In this document: piece by piece, positions 37,101 through 46,142 of the stretch | Position numbering within the stretch: the first letter of the stretch is position 1 | Layout: each line of letters begins with the position of its first letter | From: Chromobacterium sp. ATCC 53434 | GTDB taxonomy: Bacteria; Pseudomonadota; Gammaproteobacteria; Burkholderiales; Chromobacteriaceae | Reading direction: 5' to 3' | Length of the DNA: 64,000 nucleotides | NCBI RefSeq assembly: GCF_002848345.1 | Contig: NZ_CP025429.1 | Location: 2,170,001-2,234,000 of the forward strand | Notes under the pieces: model-generated | What the model was told of the DNA's origin: nothing | The model's input: the letters and a program-made list of their open reading frames with translations, nothing else | The model's database searches: none | Translations under genes and position numbers: made by a program

Positions 37101-38312
37101 TCAAGCCGCAATAGACTTTCGAATGAAATACCCTTTCATTCTGGCCATCGGACGCATGTCATTCATAACCAGACTTTCTAAATCCACCCCCGCTTCACCT
37201 GTCAGGTTGCGCCACCCATCGTCGGTGATTACCAGGGTATCGGAATGGCGATAACCCCCCTCTCCATCCAGATAAATGCCAGGTTCGATCGATACCACCA
37301 TGCCGGCCTGCAACACATCGGCGCTGCCCTGGGCCAGCCACGGCGCTTCGTGGTTGCCGAGCCCCAGGCCATGGCCGCAGCGATGCAGGCGCAGACGCCA
37401 GTCCCCGAAGTTTTGTCCGCCAAGAAAGTCGTTCACCGCGCCGTCCACCTCGGCGCACGCGACGCCGGGCCGCAACATGGACATCGCCAGCTGACGCGCG
37501 CGGCTCATCGCCGCAAAGCGCTCGCGCTGCTCGGCGACAGGAGGGCGGGTGAAGAAAGTGCGTTCGCATTCGGCGGTGTAGCCGTCCAGCCTGACCACCG
37601 AGATCACCACGTGCGGGCCGCCGTTCAGCCGCTGCGACAATTGCGGAATTGCGTGCGGCTGAGCGCTGAGAGGCGCCGGCCACGGCGCCAGCAGCACACG
37701 GGTGCATAGCGGATCGAAGTGCGGCTCCTCACGGATGATGCGCCGCAACAGCTGCTGACCGGTGGCGAAACCCTCGGCTACCGACGCGCCGTCATAGGCG
37801 CCGCTCAGCAAGCGCTTGACGCCTTCCGCGGCATAAGCGCCGGCGCGCGCCAGCTTGGCGATCTCCCAGGGGGACTTGATCATGCGGATATGATCGAGCG
37901 CGTCATCGGCATGGCCGCCGGCCTGCTGCAGGAACGCCGCCAGCGGCAACGCCGCCGCCGGATCGAAGGCGAAACCGTCTTGCAACAGCGGCGACAGCAT
38001 GTCCTGCCAGCGTTCGCCGGCCGGCGCCGGATATTCGCGGTAACTGCCGACATCGTCGGCTGCCACGCCCCAGGCCTGTTTCAAGTGGGCATGTTCCAGC
38101 TGAGGAACCAGCAGGCGGCGGCGGCCACTGTCGACATCCAGCAATAGGAAAAAGGGACGTTCCAGCGGCTCATAACTGATGCCTGAGAGGTAGTAGATGC
38201 TTTCTGCCCCGCTCGCCACATACTGCCGGATGCCCGATTCGCGCAGCCGGTGGCGCAACAGCCGGTCGCGTCGTTCCATATCCTGCTGACGCGCTTGTTC
38301 GAATTGTGCCAT
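37101..38312 (-). CDS. M24-family (pita-bread fold) hydrolase, creatinase-like
   Basis: A 403-residue protein of the aminopeptidase P/creatinase family: N-terminal creatinase_N domain (YVASGAESIYYLSGISYEPLERPFFLLLD) and C-terminal M24 domain with RCGHGLGLGNHEAPWL and VVSIEPGIYLDGEGGYRHSDTLVIT. In metallo-members the dimetal site needs Asp-Asp-His-Glu-Glu. Here the Asp pair is replaced (VVRLDGYTAECERTF) and the last Glu is Ser (YRHSDTL). This is the pattern of the metal-free creatinase-type enzymes, where YxTAxERT is also seen. Substrate unknown; it could hydrolyse a C-N bond as creatinase or ectoine hydrolase do. Confidence 0.78.
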   Translation of the reverse strand: MAQFEQARQQDMERRDRLLRHRLRESGIRQYVASGAESIYYLSGISYEPLERPFFLLLDVDSGRRRLLVPQLEHAHLKQAWGVAADDVGSYREYPAPAGERWQDMLSPLLQDGFAFDPAAALPLAAFLQQAGGHADDALDHIRMIKSPWEIAKLARAGAYAAEGVKRLLSGAYDGASVAEGFATGQQLLRRIIREEPHFDPLCTRVLLAPWPAPLSAQPHAIPQLSQRLNGGPHVVISVVRLDGYTAECERTFFTRPPVAEQRERFAAMSRARQLAMSMLRPGVACAEVDGAVNDFLGGQNFGDWRLRLHRCGHGLGLGNHEAPWLAQGSADVLQAGMVVSIEPGIYLDGEGGYRHSDTLVITDDGWRNLTGEAGVDLESLVMNDMRPMARMKGYFIRKSIAA

Positions 38313-38376
38313 GTCTCCATCCCAATCCAGTCATCGAGATATCAATATGGCATGACTGAATAAGCGCCGCTCCCCA

Positions 38377-39744
38377 TCAGGCATCGGCAGTCCGGCCGAT
38401 GGCGCCCAAACGACGCAACTCGCGCCACAACACGCAGGCCACCAGCACGCCCAGCAACAGATTGACCAGCGGCATCGCCAGCCACACGCCATCAAGACCC
38501 AGCAGCAGCGGCAGCAGACCCAGCGACGGCAGCAGCAACGCGGTCTTGCCCAGCGTGACGCCGAGCGCCAAGCGCGTCAGCGCCATCGCCTGCAACGCCG
38601 TGCAACCCACCACCACCAGTCCGTCCAGCGGCATCGCCAGCAGATGCAGACGCAGGGCGCGACTGCCCGCGGCCACCAGTTCCGGATTGCCGTCGCTGTA
38701 CCAGCCGGCGATGACGGCCGGAAACAGCTGGACGGCCGCGAGCGCCGCCACCCCCAGCATCAGGCAGGCTTTCAGTCCGTACAGTAACGCCTCGCGCGCC
38801 CTCTCCGGGCGCCCCGCGCCTGTGGCGTGGCCGAGCAAGGGCTGCATGCCCACCGCCAGACCATGGATTACCAGGGTGAACAGCGACTCGCTGTATCCGG
38901 CCACCGCGTAGGCGGCCACGCTCAGATCGTCGCCCCAGCTCAGCAACTGGCGGTTGTGCGCGTACAAAAGCAGCGCCAGGTTCAGCTCCATCAGCAGGCT
39001 GGGCGCGCCCAGCGCCGCGATCGGCCACAATCCGCTCCAGTCGGCGCGCAAGGACCCGAAGCGGATCCTCAAACCGGCATGGCGGCTGAAGAAATAGGCC
39101 AGGCCGAGTGCCAGCACCACCGATTCGGCGATCAGGGTGCCGATCGCGGCGCCCTCCAATCCCATCCCCGACACGCCGACCAACAGGTAGTTCAGCAAGA
39201 TGTTGAGCAGCGCGCCCAGCGCCATCAGCGCGGTGGACAGCCCCGGGCGGCCATCGTTGCGCATCAAATAAGTCAGCAGCATCGGTCCGATGGTCAACAC
39301 CGCGCCGGCCAGCATCCACCACAGATAAGCGCGCGCCTGCTCCGCCACCTCGGCTTGGCCGTCCGCGTGCAGCCAGCCCAGCAGACGCTCCAGATTGGGC
39401 AAGCCCAAGGCCGGGATCGCCACGCCCAACAAGACCAGCAACAACAGCGCGGACAACAGCGCGCCCCGGGCCTGGGCATCGTTGCCGGCGCCTTGCTGGA
39501 TGGCTATGCGAGTGGCGGCGCCCATGCTGATCATCGCGCCGAGACCAACTTGCAGCATCACCAACGGATAAGCGAGATTGATCGCCGCCAGGCCGTGGCT
39601 GCCGACGTAGTGGCCGACGAAGATGCCGTCGACGACGGCGTACAGCCCGGTCACCAGCATGCCGGCGACGGAGGGGATGGCGTAGCGCCAGAACAGCGTG
39701 GAAACGGGAAGCATGTCGAGGTCTTTGGTGTGCGCGCTCGGCAT
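38377..39744 (-). CDS. MATE-family multidrug efflux transporter
   Basis: A 455-residue inner-membrane protein with twelve hydrophobic segments in two related halves. The N-half begins PVSTLFWRYAIPSVAGMLVTGLYAVVDGIFVGHYVG, the common MATE/NorM start. It exchanges drugs or organic cations for sodium or protons; the substrate is not evident. It is divergent from a TetR regulator with 113 bp between, and an inverted repeat in this space is the likely operator. Confidence 0.9.
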   Translation of the reverse strand: MPSAHTKDLDMLPVSTLFWRYAIPSVAGMLVTGLYAVVDGIFVGHYVGSHGLAAINLAYPLVMLQVGLGAMISMGAATRIAIQQGAGNDAQARGALLSALLLLVLLGVAIPALGLPNLERLLGWLHADGQAEVAEQARAYLWWMLAGAVLTIGPMLLTYLMRNDGRPGLSTALMALGALLNILLNYLLVGVSGMGLEGAAIGTLIAESVVLALGLAYFFSRHAGLRIRFGSLRADWSGLWPIAALGAPSLLMELNLALLLYAHNRQLLSWGDDLSVAAYAVAGYSESLFTLVIHGLAVGMQPLLGHATGAGRPERAREALLYGLKACLMLGVAALAAVQLFPAVIAGWYSDGNPELVAAGSRALRLHLLAMPLDGLVVVGCTALQAMALTRLALGVTLGKTALLLPSLGLLPLLLGLDGVWLAMPLVNLLLGVLVACVLWRELRRLGAIGRTADA

Positions 39745-39786
39745 CGGACATCATTCTGGATGGTTGGCAATGCGCCATTCTATCAT

Positions 39787-39808
39787 TTAATCAGTCATGC
39801 ATGATTAA
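39787..39808. promoter_or_regulatory. inverted repeat, probable TetR operator
   Basis: Perfect arms TTAATCA/TGATTAA around an eight-base centre in the space between the MATE and the TetR gene. The position fits repression of both divergent genes. Confidence 0.6.
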
Positions 39809-39857
39809 TTAATTTGCAGCACAATGCGGTCGACAGCAAAACAGGAACGGAAACGAC

Positions 39858-40472
39858 ATGGCCCGCAAGACCAAAGAAGACTCGCAGAAAACCCGGGACG
39901 CGATTCTGGACGGCGCCGAACAGGTCTTCCTCGCCAACGGCGTCGCCAACGCCACGATGGCGGAAATCGCCGACGCCGCCGGCGTATCGCGCGGCGCGGT
40001 GTACGGCCATTACGATAACAAGCTGCAGGTATGCCAGGCGATGATAGACCGAGCGTTCGCGCTGGACGCCTTGCGCTTCCCCGCTCAACGCGCGTCCGCC
40101 TGCGAGACGTTGCTGGAGGTCGGCTGCTACTATCTGGCGCAGTTTCTGGAACCGGGTTCGCCGCAACGGGTCGGCCAAATTCTGTACCTGAAATGCGAGC
40201 AGATAGCGGAAAACCGCAGCGTGCTGCGCAGGCGCGAAACGATGGACCGGCTAACAATGCACTATGTTCGCCGCCAACTGCGCCGCGCCGTCGCACAGGG
40301 CGAGCTGCCGGCGAGCCTAGATGCGCCCTTGGCCGCCGACTATCTGGTCTGTCTGTTTACCGGGCTGTACGATCTGCTCGAGCAAGGGCCGACCGCCCTG
40401 CCCCGGTGCCAGCGCATTCTGCGCGGCGCCTTGCAAGGCCTGCCCCACGCCGCCAGCCTGCGCCAGGCCTAA
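39858..40472 (+). CDS. TetR-family repressor (AcrR-like)
   Basis: A 204-residue repressor. The N-terminal HTH (RDAILDGAEQVFLANGVANATMAEIADAAGVSRGAVYGHYDNKLQV) is a textbook TetR domain; the C-terminal half is the ligand-binding helical domain. The gene faces the MATE pump, so the likely job is drug-responsive repression of that pump and itself. The ATG at 39858 has ACGGAAACG upstream, a weak site. Confidence 0.92.
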   Translation: MARKTKEDSQKTRDAILDGAEQVFLANGVANATMAEIADAAGVSRGAVYGHYDNKLQVCQAMIDRAFALDALRFPAQRASACETLLEVGCYYLAQFLEPGSPQRVGQILYLKCEQIAENRSVLRRRETMDRLTMHYVRRQLRRAVAQGELPASLDAPLAADYLVCLFTGLYDLLEQGPTALPRCQRILRGALQGLPHAASLRQA

Positions 40473-40487
40473 TGGCTCAAGAGCCTG

Positions 40488-40514
40488 CTCAAGGTCTTTG
40501 CTTGCGGAGCCGCG
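40488..40514. repeat. dispersed repeat, diverged copy (GAGCCTG type)
   Basis: GAGCCTGCTCAAGGTCTTTG just after the TetR stop codon. It resembles GAGCCTGTTCACGATCTTTT at 51751 and the two arms of the palindrome at 58205-58259. Confidence 0.5.
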
Positions 40515-40584
40515 CGGCTTGGTCAAACATCCCAGACAGTGAGCGGCGCTGCGGCGGACCGTTTTCCGCGTCCGGCATCCAGCG

Positions 40585-41085
40585 TTAAAAGGTTTTCGAC
40601 ATCAGGAAACCGGCGCCGAACCACAGTCCGACCACCATCAACGGCTCGGCCATTTTGGCGCTCAACAGCATCAGCGGCGCGCGAAAACGCGTCCGTACCG
40701 GCCACAATAGCGGAATGCCGGCCGGCGTCAGCCAATCGCCGATCAAGTGCGAGGCATAGCCCACGCAGATGCCCAGCACCAGCGGCATGGAATGTCCCAG
40801 CTTGACGCCCCAGCCATGCAGACAGGCCACGCAGGCGTAAAACACTCCGATCACGGCCAGCAGGCTGTGGGTAACGCCGCGATGGCCGAACAGGTAGGCC
40901 ACCGGCCCGGAAATGAATGGAATGCGCCGGCCCAGCCAGCTTTTGGGATGATCGATGTCCGGCAACAGCGAACCGGCCAGTCCTCCGGCAAGCAGGACCG
41001 CCGCCGCCGCCGCCGGCAAATGCAGCCACAACGCGGCCGATACCGCGCAGAACGCGCCAAACGCGACATGTGTGGCCACCATCAT
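40585..41085 (-). CDS. YdjM-like membrane-bound metal-dependent hydrolase (DUF457)
   Basis: About 166 residues, with four hydrophobic segments. The family metal motifs are visible: MVATHVAFGAF, LLPDIDHPKSWLGRR, FGHRGVTHSLL and CVGYASHLIGDWLTPAGIPLLWP. These histidines and aspartates form the putative metal site of the YdjM/DUF457 family (LexA-regulated in E. coli). The role is unknown. It is convergent with the TetR gene. The start is the first of two Met codons at 41085. Confidence 0.85.
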   Translation of the reverse strand: MMVATHVAFGAFCAVSAALWLHLPAAAAAVLLAGGLAGSLLPDIDHPKSWLGRRIPFISGPVAYLFGHRGVTHSLLAVIGVFYACVACLHGWGVKLGHSMPLVLGICVGYASHLIGDWLTPAGIPLLWPVRTRFRAPLMLLSAKMAEPLMVVGLWFGAGFLMSKTF

Positions 41086-41554
41086 TCGGCTATCCTGCCG
41101 TTTTCTCTCGCTACCATGTTTCCGCCCCCTAGCGGCATATTGTTGACCGGCGACCGATGGCCATATTGCGGTGTTTTCGCCCGGGCCTTCCAAAGCAGGG
41201 GCGCCATGCTACTGCATGGCGTCCGCCGGCGCAAAGCCGCCGCCTGTCGCATGAAAAGCCAGGCCCATCGTACGCGGGCTGCCGCGCGCCTCCCCGCTGA
41301 TGCTTGTCAGCGGAAACAGGCAAAGACAGGCGGCGCGGCAATTGGTGCCGCGCAAAATGATGAAGCTTTGTTGCCGCATGCGACAGGCCGAAGCTCGCCT
41401 TCCCGCTGCCAGTCATGCCGGCAACTATGCCGGCGCGCGTCCTTGTCCACTGCGTCGAATGTCGCCACTGAAAAATTCAATCGGTTCGCATACGAGGTTG
41501 CGAGCTGGCCATCATGGCTTGACTTGCAACGTCGATGGATATCGAACCTGTATT
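41086..41554. other. non-coding region before MITE copy C
   Basis: About 470 bp between the YdjM-like gene and the repeat. GC-rich at the left, with short inverted repeats (CCGCTGATGCTTGTCAGCGG, a stem of seven). No convincing open frame on either strand. Confidence 0.5.
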
Positions 41555-41661
41555 TAGACCCGCTAACAAAACCCCTGATCCTGCGTTGCACCTCCTTGTC
41601 GTACTCTCTGTACTGCCTGCGTCGGCGCGCCTTGGTTCAGGGACTCTGCGAGGTTTTGTTA

Positions 41662-42783
41662 TTAATCCGGCAGTCAAATACCGTACAGAAAGCTCATGCC
41701 GCGTAGCGGATTTTTTCATGCCGGAAGTACGACCGGATTCTGGCCGGCTGCTTCTGCAATGAGCGTAAATGGGACAGCACTTTCCCTTGAAGTTGACCGT
41801 CTGATCGAACCGGCTCACCTGCGCTCATTCTGGCCTTCAGGTCGCCGTTCAAGTATTCATCCGGGTTCAGTTCCGGTGAGTAGCTGGGCAGGAAGAACAA
41901 CTCAATCGCCTTCTTGTTCTCTTCCTCCTCCAACCATGCTTGCACCAGCTTGCTGTGATGCACGCGCAAGTTGTCGAGGATCAAGAACACCTTCTTGCCG
42001 CCAGCATCACGGATCAGCCGCATCAGAAACTTGATCAGCACCCGGGCCGTCAAGGTCTCCCGGTACAGCATGAAGCGCATCTTGCCTTGGTTGGTAATGG
42101 CCGAAATCAAGTTGATGCGCGCTCTTTTCGATTGGGATAACACCAGAACTGGGGTTTGGCCTTTTGGGGCGTAGCCACGCGGAAAGTGCTCAACACTCGA
42201 CACCGCCGATTCGTCGCCCCAGCTGATTTCAGCCATTTCCGCTTTGGCACGCGCGACGATAGCCGGGTATTCCTCCTTGAGCCATTTCTCGACTGCTGCC
42301 GGTCGCTGCTCATAAGCGCGTTTGAGCGGGCGCTGCGGCGTAAAGCCCCAGCGGGCCAAGTACAGACGGACAGTACGGATCGGCAGATCGATCAGAAACA
42401 TCTGCTTGATTACAGCCTTGACCGCCTGAGCACTCCACAGGGCAAACCTCAGCTTCATCTGGTCTGGCGTGCGATCCACGATGTCCTGCTTGATCCGGGC
42501 TTCCTGCGCCTCGGTCAGCCGACGGCCGGTGCCTTCGGCGCGACCGCGCTTCTGTTCTTTGAATCCCTGCGCACCTAGTGCTGCCTCACGCACCACCCAG
42601 GCGGAAATGGTGGGGCGGCGCAGCCCGAGTTCTTCGGCAATACTGGCTTGAGACCGGCCTCGCTTGTACATCCGGATAGCGGTACGCCTCAGCTGCTCAC
42701 GGGCGGCCAGTTCAAGCTTGCGCACATCGATTTTTTCCATGCCGGAAGTATACAATCTGTACGGATTATTACTGCCGAATTAA
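41662..42783 (-). mobile_element. IS630-family insertion sequence, copy 2
   Basis: 1122 bp, reversed relative to copy 1. TA duplicated on both sides (41660-41661 and 42784-42785). Inverted repeats as in copy 1, except one substitution near the right-hand end as drawn (CCGAATTAA for CCGGATTAA). It is inserted inside the MITE. Confidence 0.95.
41694..42740 (-). CDS. IS630-family transposase (copy 2)
   Basis: The encoded 348 residues are the same as those of the transposase at 22369-23415, with the DDE triad Asp176, Asp256 and Glu295. An identical sequence at two places 19 kb apart shows that transposition was recent or that the copies exchange sequence. It is transcribed leftwards, away from the NHL lipoprotein gene. 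Confidence 0.95.
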   Translation of the reverse strand: MEKIDVRKLELAAREQLRRTAIRMYKRGRSQASIAEELGLRRPTISAWVVREAALGAQGFKEQKRGRAEGTGRRLTEAQEARIKQDIVDRTPDQMKLRFALWSAQAVKAVIKQMFLIDLPIRTVRLYLARWGFTPQRPLKRAYEQRPAAVEKWLKEEYPAIVARAKAEMAEISWGDESAVSSVEHFPRGYAPKGQTPVLVLSQSKRARINLISAITNQGKMRFMLYRETLTARVLIKFLMRLIRDAGGKKVFLILDNLRVHHSKLVQAWLEEEENKKAIELFFLPSYSPELNPDEYLNGDLKARMSAGEPVRSDGQLQGKVLSHLRSLQKQPARIRSYFRHEKIRYAA

Positions 42784-43062
42784 TAGCGGCCCTTAGCCCG
42801 GTAAAAACCGGAACCATTAAAATATGCTGGAATTGGCAAGCAGCTAAGACACGGAAATGGTCATAACATAACTGGCGATAATACTGGAAAGCCATTAATA
42901 ACCATTACCAAATCCAATATTGACGTATTATTTTCCATTACAAAAAAAATTCTTATTATTTATCGATTACCCATCTTGATGAGAACGATGCAGGCCTCCT
43001 AGATTAATAGCGAATGCTCGGATACGTCTCTAACCGATTGCGCTATCTCAGGAGATCAGACA

Positions 43063-44748
43063 ATGAAAGCCAGCTTGTTGCGCGCATTGATCGTAACGTC
43101 TATTCCCCTCGCCGCCTGTGGTGGCGGTGGCGGAGGAGGACAGGAGTCCGGAATTAGCGCTGATGCAGGAGGCGGAGGCGGAGTGAATGGTGGGGGGGAA
43201 ATGCCTTTACCACCCGCAATTCCAATCGAACCGAATCCCCCTGATGATACGAGTCCTATGGAACCGGTATATCCCGTTTGTGATGACTCTCCGAGCATGA
43301 AAAGCGAGACTACACATATCATCCCGTCGCTGGTGTTGGCTGAAAAAAAACAAGGTGCCCAATACGACACCGCCGTTGCAAAGCGTGTGAGTTTTGCCAC
43401 TAAAGATCAGAGCATAAACGAGTACAAAAACGCCTCCCAATCTCAGGGGGACGAATATGGATCAAGCTTCAAAGGATTAAAATTTATCGCGGATAAAGCA
43501 ATCCGCCCAAACCCATCAAGCAATAAAATGGAGACCATCAAGCTTGACATTAATCCATCTTTTCATCGCATGGTCAATACAACAATGATCTCTCCGCTTT
43601 CGGAAAGTGGGAAAATCATAAAAACTGTGGCGAATATGAGCCTAAAGACCAAGGCGGAAGTAGAAAACCATTACGTCGCTCAAAGCATTCCAGAACGCTT
43701 CAGTTTCAATCGAGCAATTCAGACTAAACTGTCCACACCGAATGTCGGGAAAATATCCAACTTCGTTAAAGTTGAAAATCTGGTATCGGGTGGGGCGGTA
43801 ACAGTGACCATTGCAGGATCTGGCACTGCCGGGCTTTTTAATGGGTACCCAAGAACGGCCAGATTTTACTACCCCATTTCGGTAGCGGTAGATTCAAGCA
43901 ATAATATATATGTAGCTGATTTCTACAATCATGCGATTAGAAAAATAGATGCGTCAAATCGTATAGTTTCGACTGTCACAAGCACTGATGCCAAACTGTA
44001 TTATCCTGGCGGTGTAGCTGTAAACAATCAAGGCGATGTATACATTGCTGACAGCTACCATAATCAGATAAAGAAATACTCCAAAGACGGCTTAATTTCA
44101 ATCGTTGCCGGTACTGGAGCCGCCGGTCGCGTAGATGGACAAGGCGGTTCTGCGAGTTTCTATCGCCCCATGGGAATTGCCGTCAGCGAAGACAATTCGC
44201 TTTATGTAGCGGACAGTGGCAACCATTTAATAAGAAAGATTACTCCGGACGGCATGGTCAGCACCATCTCTGGTTCCAGTTATGGATTCGCCGATGGCAA
44301 CTTAAAGAATGGGAAATTTTACTATCCATCAGGAATTACGCTTGATGAGAAAGCTGGATTGATTTATGTGTTGGACAGTCGAAATTACCGAATAAGAAAA
44401 ATAGATATCAAGGCAGACACTGTTTCAACATTTGCCGGAAATGGATTGGCGGGCTCTGTTGATGGCACAGGAGCAGAGGCAAAATTCTACTTCTACGGGT
44501 ACTACAGCACGGGGATTGCCATCAATCCCAAAGGGGAGTTGTATGTAACAGATACCCTAAACAATAAAATCAGAAAGATCGACCAAAATGGAAACGTCAC
44601 GACCGTGACAGGTTCTGTTTATGGGTTTCTGGATGGCACCGCGGAAGTTACAAAATTTGCCTACCCCACTGGGGCTGCCGTTGGGAAAAATGGATGCCTT
44701 TTTGTTGCAGACTTCTACAATCAGATAATCAGAAGGGTTTCGGATTAA
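43063..44748 (+). CDS. NHL-repeat beta-propeller lipoprotein
   Basis: A 561-residue protein. A lipobox (SIPLAAC, Cys19) is followed at once by a run of glycines and a Gly/Pro linker, which places it on the outer membrane or surface. From about residue 245 to the end there are six NHL repeats of about 50 residues (FYYPISVAVDSSNNIYVADFYNHAIRKI, FYRPMGIAVSEDNSLYVADSGNHLIRKI and so on), building a six-bladed propeller. The segment between is of unknown fold. An AGGAG site lies nine bases before the ATG. GC is well below that of the host genes. Confidence 0.88.
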   Translation: MKASLLRALIVTSIPLAACGGGGGGGQESGISADAGGGGGVNGGGEMPLPPAIPIEPNPPDDTSPMEPVYPVCDDSPSMKSETTHIIPSLVLAEKKQGAQYDTAVAKRVSFATKDQSINEYKNASQSQGDEYGSSFKGLKFIADKAIRPNPSSNKMETIKLDINPSFHRMVNTTMISPLSESGKIIKTVANMSLKTKAEVENHYVAQSIPERFSFNRAIQTKLSTPNVGKISNFVKVENLVSGGAVTVTIAGSGTAGLFNGYPRTARFYYPISVAVDSSNNIYVADFYNHAIRKIDASNRIVSTVTSTDAKLYYPGGVAVNNQGDVYIADSYHNQIKKYSKDGLISIVAGTGAAGRVDGQGGSASFYRPMGIAVSEDNSLYVADSGNHLIRKITPDGMVSTISGSSYGFADGNLKNGKFYYPSGITLDEKAGLIYVLDSRNYRIRKIDIKADTVSTFAGNGLAGSVDGTGAEAKFYFYGYYSTGIAINPKGELYVTDTLNNKIRKIDQNGNVTTVTGSVYGFLDGTAEVTKFAYPTGAAVGKNGCLFVADFYNQIIRRVSD

Positions 44749-45467
44749 ATGGTCGTCTCGGCTTTGCAAGTCATCAAGATTTTATCTGCGCCTTAAACGC
44801 CTAAAATCGCCAACAAGACCTATGAATTTTGGTGTTCCGATGCAGGCTTGCAACAATAAAAAAGCCTCAACGCGAGATTCTGAGATTTTGTTGGCGATAA
44901 AGGCGCGCAGATCTGTCATAGACCATCCCTGAAACAAATAAGATATCCACCAAGTCACACCCTCCGCTTTACACCTACAGCTTAGGCTTGAATATTCGAG
45001 CCCCTCCACCTCACGGAACTTAATATCCCTTGCAATGGTGCCCGCTCACATTTTAAGAAATACATATATACTATTTATATTTCATCTTAAATTGAAATTT
45101 ATAGTCAAATAACATTAATAAAAATAACCTTTTTCCAACTTTTTGGCAAATATGTGATTTATTTGGAATAAAATTAAAGACTATCTATAAACAGACTTTA
45201 CCATTCACATTTGAATCACAATAATCAATCAGCATGCAACTGCTTTGATCATGGCCTCCATAACAATGCACTGAGAAGTGCTTCTCTCGCTCGAAGTTGA
45301 AAGTGGGGTCATGTGACAGACGATCGAACCTGCGAAGCTCTTGATATTGTATAACACGGCCACTATGCATCGGCCTGATTACCAAACTATTTCCGGTATT
45401 CTGCGTGGGCATGTCGAGACCAATGGTGAATATTAAAAAATCAAGGGCTCATCATTTGGAGGGTGTC
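44749..45467. other. AT-rich region without a supported gene
   Basis: About 700 bp of low-GC DNA upstream of the ToxR-like gene. Two minus-strand frames of 75 codons (44782-45009 and 45185-45412) have no recognisable domain and no good start site. The segment 45040-45180 is especially AT-rich, as expected of a promoter region under silencer control. Confidence 0.4.
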
Positions 45468-46142
45468 ATGGATTATCGGCTAGGAGAGGGACGAGTTTCT
45501 TTTCTTTATGACCAAGGCGTACTGAAGTCCATCAATGGCGTCAGCGTCGAGCTAAGGAGAGCCGAATGTGAGTTACTGCACTGCCTGCTTAGCGGAGTTA
45601 CCGACAAGAAAGGCATTATTTCCGCAGTATGGCCAAACACCGTAGTAGGGAATGGTAGTTACAACAAAACCATCTTTGATTTGCGATCACAACTGAAACA
45701 GGTTGGTTTAGATGCTTCGTTGATTAAAACAGTGCCGCGCAAGGCTTGCCATTACATAGGCCATGTAGAGCCAATTGCCCTAAGCGGAGAGGCTGAAGCG
45801 CGAAAATACTCTGTACCTGTATTAGAAAAAAGCAATACGCCAAATCTCAAAAAAACAGATAGATTGTCATGTATTGCTCTTGTCGCATCAAGTTGCGCAC
45901 TGGGCATAGTCGCCTCTATTTTTTCAAACAGCCCATACCATGCCCTCGCTCAAAAAAATGAAGGGGGAAATATTTCCGTTTATACGGAAGGCGCACTATC
46001 CGTCATGGATATCGAGTCGCTGACGAGAGTTCGGACAGCTTCTCGTATTTATGCATATGCAGAAAATGAACGAGTCGTGTTTTTTATTTGCTCAAAAAAT
46101 TACGAGGCTTTAAAATGCACGAATCAAGAAAAGTTACAATGA
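45468..46142 (+). CDS. ToxR/CadC-like transmembrane transcription regulator
   Basis: About 224 residues from the ATG at 45468, which has GGAGG five bases upstream and opens directly on the DNA-binding domain; the longer frame from GTG 45405 lacks a site. Residues 1-100 form an OmpR-type winged helix (VSFLYDQGVLKSINGVSVELRRAECELLHCLLSG ... SYNKTIFDLRSQLKQVG). One membrane segment follows (about 133-152, LSCIALVASSCALGIVASIF), then a short periplasmic tail with two cysteines (VVFFICSKNYEALKC) that could form a sensory disulfide as in ToxR and CadC. Its stop overlaps the next start (ATGA). Confidence 0.85.
   Translation: MDYRLGEGRVSFLYDQGVLKSINGVSVELRRAECELLHCLLSGVTDKKGIISAVWPNTVVGNGSYNKTIFDLRSQLKQVGLDASLIKTVPRKACHYIGHVEPIALSGEAEARKYSVPVLEKSNTPNLKKTDRLSCIALVASSCALGIVASIFSNSPYHALAQKNEGGNISVYTEGALSVMDIESLTRVRTASRIYAYAENERVVFFICSKNYEALKCTNQEKLQ

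Larger units (their letters stand above)
41555..42790 (+). repeat. 112-bp MITE-like repeat, copy C, interrupted by IS630
   Basis: Left part 41555-41661 (TAGACCCGCTAACAAAACCCC ... GAGGTTTTGTTA) and right part from 42784 (TAGCGGC). Joining them across the IS and counting the duplicated TA once gives 112 bp, exactly the length of copies A and B. The IS landed in the terminal GTTAGCGG box of the repeat. Confidence 0.9.

Noticed and set aside
44782..45412. Two 75-codon minus-strand frames in the AT-rich gap
   Set aside because: No recognisable domain, no ribosome-binding site, and the second overlaps the promoter region of the ToxR-like gene.
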